Source: Corallococcus silvisoli
GTDB taxonomy: Bacteria > Myxococcota > Myxococcia > Myxococcales > Myxococcaceae
Length of the DNA stretch: 64,000 bases
Assembly: GCF_009909145.1 (NCBI RefSeq)
Contig: NZ_JAAAPJ010000001.1
Span: forward strand, 1,426,001-1,490,000
Direction of reading: 5' to 3'
Under the pieces are notes generated by a model. That model saw nothing but the letters and a program-made list of their open reading frames with translations. It was not told the DNA's origin and ran no database searches. Positions 62,364 through 64,000 of the stretch are shown piece by piece; the stretch's first letter is position 1, and the number at the start of each line of letters is the position of its first letter. Position numbers and translations under genes: made by a program.

Positions 62364-63400
62364 ATGCGGGCCTTCGTAAATGCGCTGGCGCAGACGTTAC
62401 GCTCGGTCTTGCGGAGGCGTTCGGAACTGGCTCTGGAGAATTTGGCTCTTCGCCAGCAACTCGCAGTCTTTCGCGAGAAGCACCCATCACCGAGGCTTGC
62501 ACGGGGCGACCGCCTCTTCTGGTGGTTCTCCAGCGCTTCTGGCAAGGATGGCGGCGTCCACTGTGCTTGGTGCGGCCGGCGACGGTGGTGAAGTGGCATC
62601 GGATGGGCTTTCGGCTCTTCTGGCGCTGGAAGTCCCGGTGCCAGGTGGGACGTCCTCGGGCAACCCAGGAACTGAGGGCGTTGATTCGGCGCATGGCCGA
62701 CGCCAACCCGACCTGGGGTGCCCCGCGCATTCACGGGGAGTTGCTGAAGTTGGGGATGGAGGTAGGCCAGACAACGGTCGCTCGTTACATGCCCAGGCCG
62801 GGAAGGGAAGCGCCGAAACCATCACCAACATGGCGGAACTTCTTGCGCTTGCATCTGGCGGAGTCCGCGGGGATGGACTTCTTTGTCATTCCGACTGCGA
62901 CGTTTGGAGTGTTGTTGGGATTTGTGGTTGTGAGTCACCGGGACAGGCGAGTCCTCCACCTCAATGTGACAGCGCACCCGACGGAAGAATGGACGAAGCA
63001 GCAGTTGCGAGAGGCCTTTCCCTGGGGCAATGTTCCAAGGTACTTGCACCGAGATAGGGACAAGCTCTACTCCGAGGGCGTGCGCGCCACGCTTACCCAT
63101 TTGGGGATTCGCGAGGTGCCGAGTGCAGCACGGTGTCCGTGGCAGAATCCCGATGCGGAGAGAGTCATCGGCTCGATACGTAGGGAACTGCTGGGCCATG
63201 TCGTCGTCCTGAACGAAGCCCACGCTCGGCGCCTGCTGCGTGAGTACCAGCGCTACTACAATGCGAGCCGGACGCACTTGGCGCTTGGGAAGGATACGCC
63301 GGAGAGGCGTGAAGTGCAGGGGCCGGAGCACGGAGCCAAGGTGATTGAGCTGCGGGAAGTCTTCGGGCTCCACCATCGGTACGAGCGCCGAGCTGCGTAG
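62364..63400 (+). pseudogene. Integrase-core (rve/DDE) transposase inactivated by a frameshift
   Basis: The N-terminal part starts at ATG 62364 (MRAFVNALAQTLRSVLRRRS, ELALENLALRQQLAVFREK, ARGDRLFW). Near 62520 the frame changes, and the rest continues in another frame: VVLQRFWQGWRRPLCLVRPA, TVVKWHRMGFRLFWRWKSR, NPTWGAPRIHGELLKLGMEV, the DDE core (AGMDFFVIPTATFGVLLGFV, YLHRDRDKLYSEGVRATL, NPDAERVIGSIRRELLGHVV) to a stop at 63398-63400. One missing G in CTTCTG(G)GTGG would explain the break. Catalytic residues of the core are still present, so the loss may be recent. Confidence 0.8.
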
Positions 63401-63575
63401 AGCCTCGGTCCTTTTAACAGCATCCTCAGAGACCTGCACCGCTGCTCTATCCTGCCTATGTTCGCAGGCGGGGGCGGGTGTGCCTACGCAGGTAGGGACG
63501 CGTTGAGGCGTCTGGTTTGGGTGTAATTCCGAACATTATCAAGCGGGAGAAAGGATCCGGCGGCTCGTCGTGCGA

Positions 63576-63655
63576 ATCGCTCACCGTCATGACGCGCGTT
63601 TTGACGCAGCCTTGACGCACTCATGACGCAGCGACCGAATTTTGGGTAGGCACAA
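63576..63655 (+). repeat. Dispersed TGACGC repeat, long copy
   Basis: Four TGACGC units at 63590, 63602, 63613 and 63624 (spacing 12, 11, 11) are followed by GCGACCGAATTTTGGGTAGG and CACA. Nearly 80 bases align with the copy at 27170 and the last 40 with the copy at 22181. It ends where the truncated gene at the right edge begins. Confidence 0.88.
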
Positions 63656-64000
63656 GGATTGCCGAGCTCAACGCCTTCCGGCCGCCGGTGCCGGAGGAGT
63701 GGCTCCCTGTCGTTCATCCCCCGGATGTGGCGAATCCGGAGCGAGTCCTCGAGTCCTACGGCGACTTGTCCGAAGGGCTTGTGGCTGTGCTTCACACGGA
63801 TGTGCCCTCCATCATGAAGGAGACGCCTGAGTCTCTGACGGACCTCGACTTCCACTTCTGGAAGACGAATTTCCCCGAGCGCTACACACGCGACGTGCTC
63901 GACGGACACACGATACCGGCGCTAGGCGCCTACCTGGGGGACGTGCTGGTGCGGCGGTTGGGTGGGACGTGGGTGCTGCGGCAGAAGATGGACGAGTCCC
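63655..64000 (+). CDS. 5'-truncated gene of unknown function, running out of the window
   Basis: The frame starting right after the repeat encodes RIAELNAFRPPVPEEWLPVV, SYGDLSEGLVAVLHTDVPS, LTDLDFHFWKTNFPERYTRD and LGAYLGDVLVRRLGGTWVLR, coherent protein sequence open to the right edge. No proper start codon precedes it; a stop lies inside the repeat at 63613, and the first usable codon is a GTG at 63688 without RBS. The 5' end was probably replaced by the repeat. No family named. Confidence 0.55.

Noticed and set aside
22181..63655. Dispersed repeats as a CRISPR array
   Set aside because: Only three copies tens of kilobases apart, no regular spacers and no cas genes.

Overview
The window is GC-rich bacterial DNA with the look of a myxobacterium of the Myxococcus/Corallococcus/Pyxidicoccus type. 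The signs are strong third-position GC, many lipoproteins with TG[CG]C-type lipoboxes, kelch-repeat lipoproteins, a DUF3060 protein, carboxypeptidase-regulatory-like proteins, an ADOP-type ABC permease, secreted metallopeptidases and many gene remnants. This assignment is an inference from gene content. There are no rRNA or tRNA genes and no CRISPR array.

Left third (1-30 kb). Lipoproteins and small regulators alternate with decayed genes. A MarR/VOC pair at 4.6-5.8 kb carries two 14-bp palindromes directly before its start. An SDR gene at 6.7 kb is followed by a glyoxalase tail and an FAD oxidoreductase that has lost its middle. At 8.4-11.3 kb lies a 972-residue protein combining a deaminase-like centre and an OTU-protease-like C terminus. 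It is followed by a helical Gly/Ala/Lys-rich protein and a trigger-factor-like protein without the ribosome-binding domain. A second deaminase-like protein, with an N-terminal C2HC finger, lies at 22.3-23.2 kb. Remnants at 21, 28, 29.2 and 30 kb record insertions and deletions.

Middle (30-36 kb). A block of transport and regulatory genes (esterase, PadR plus membrane protein, LysR plus MFS) has a somewhat different style and may be acquired DNA.

Central system (36.5-50.3 kb). This is the most important part. A PRMT7-like methyltransferase and a haem-oxygenase-like diiron oxidase fused to a cupin match SznE and SznF of streptozotocin biosynthesis, the pair that turns arginine into an N-nitrosourea. 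Every metal ligand recalled for SznF is present at a constant +5 offset. The SznF-like gene heads a tightly packed minus-strand run: Rieske protein, ATP-grasp ligase, MFS exporter, HSL-type hydrolase, second ATP-grasp ligase, DUF5916 outer-membrane protein, alpha/beta hydrolase and a DUF418 protein. The methyltransferase gene lies on the other side of a divergent promoter region, behind an Ada-type regulator. That regulator keeps the methyl-phosphotriester-sensing zinc site of Ada but has lost the O6-methylguanine methyltransferase active site. The same 20-bp motif stands 43 and 51 bp before the two divergent start codons. The simplest reading is a cluster for a DNA-alkylating N-nitroso natural product, regulated by a sensor of the DNA methylation that product would cause.

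Right third (50-64 kb). Here are a small secreted protein paired with a metzincin protease, a cysteine-rich small reading frame, a serine beta-lactamase-family lipoprotein, an IS3 transposase tail, an ADOP permease, an M13 peptidase, small lipoproteins, a beta-propeller protein overlapping a lipoprotein gene in antisense, a frameshifted transposase and a gene lacking its 5' end. A dispersed repeat built on TGACGC units about one helical turn apart occurs near 22.2, 27.2 and 63.6 kb, each time next to damaged or displaced sequence.
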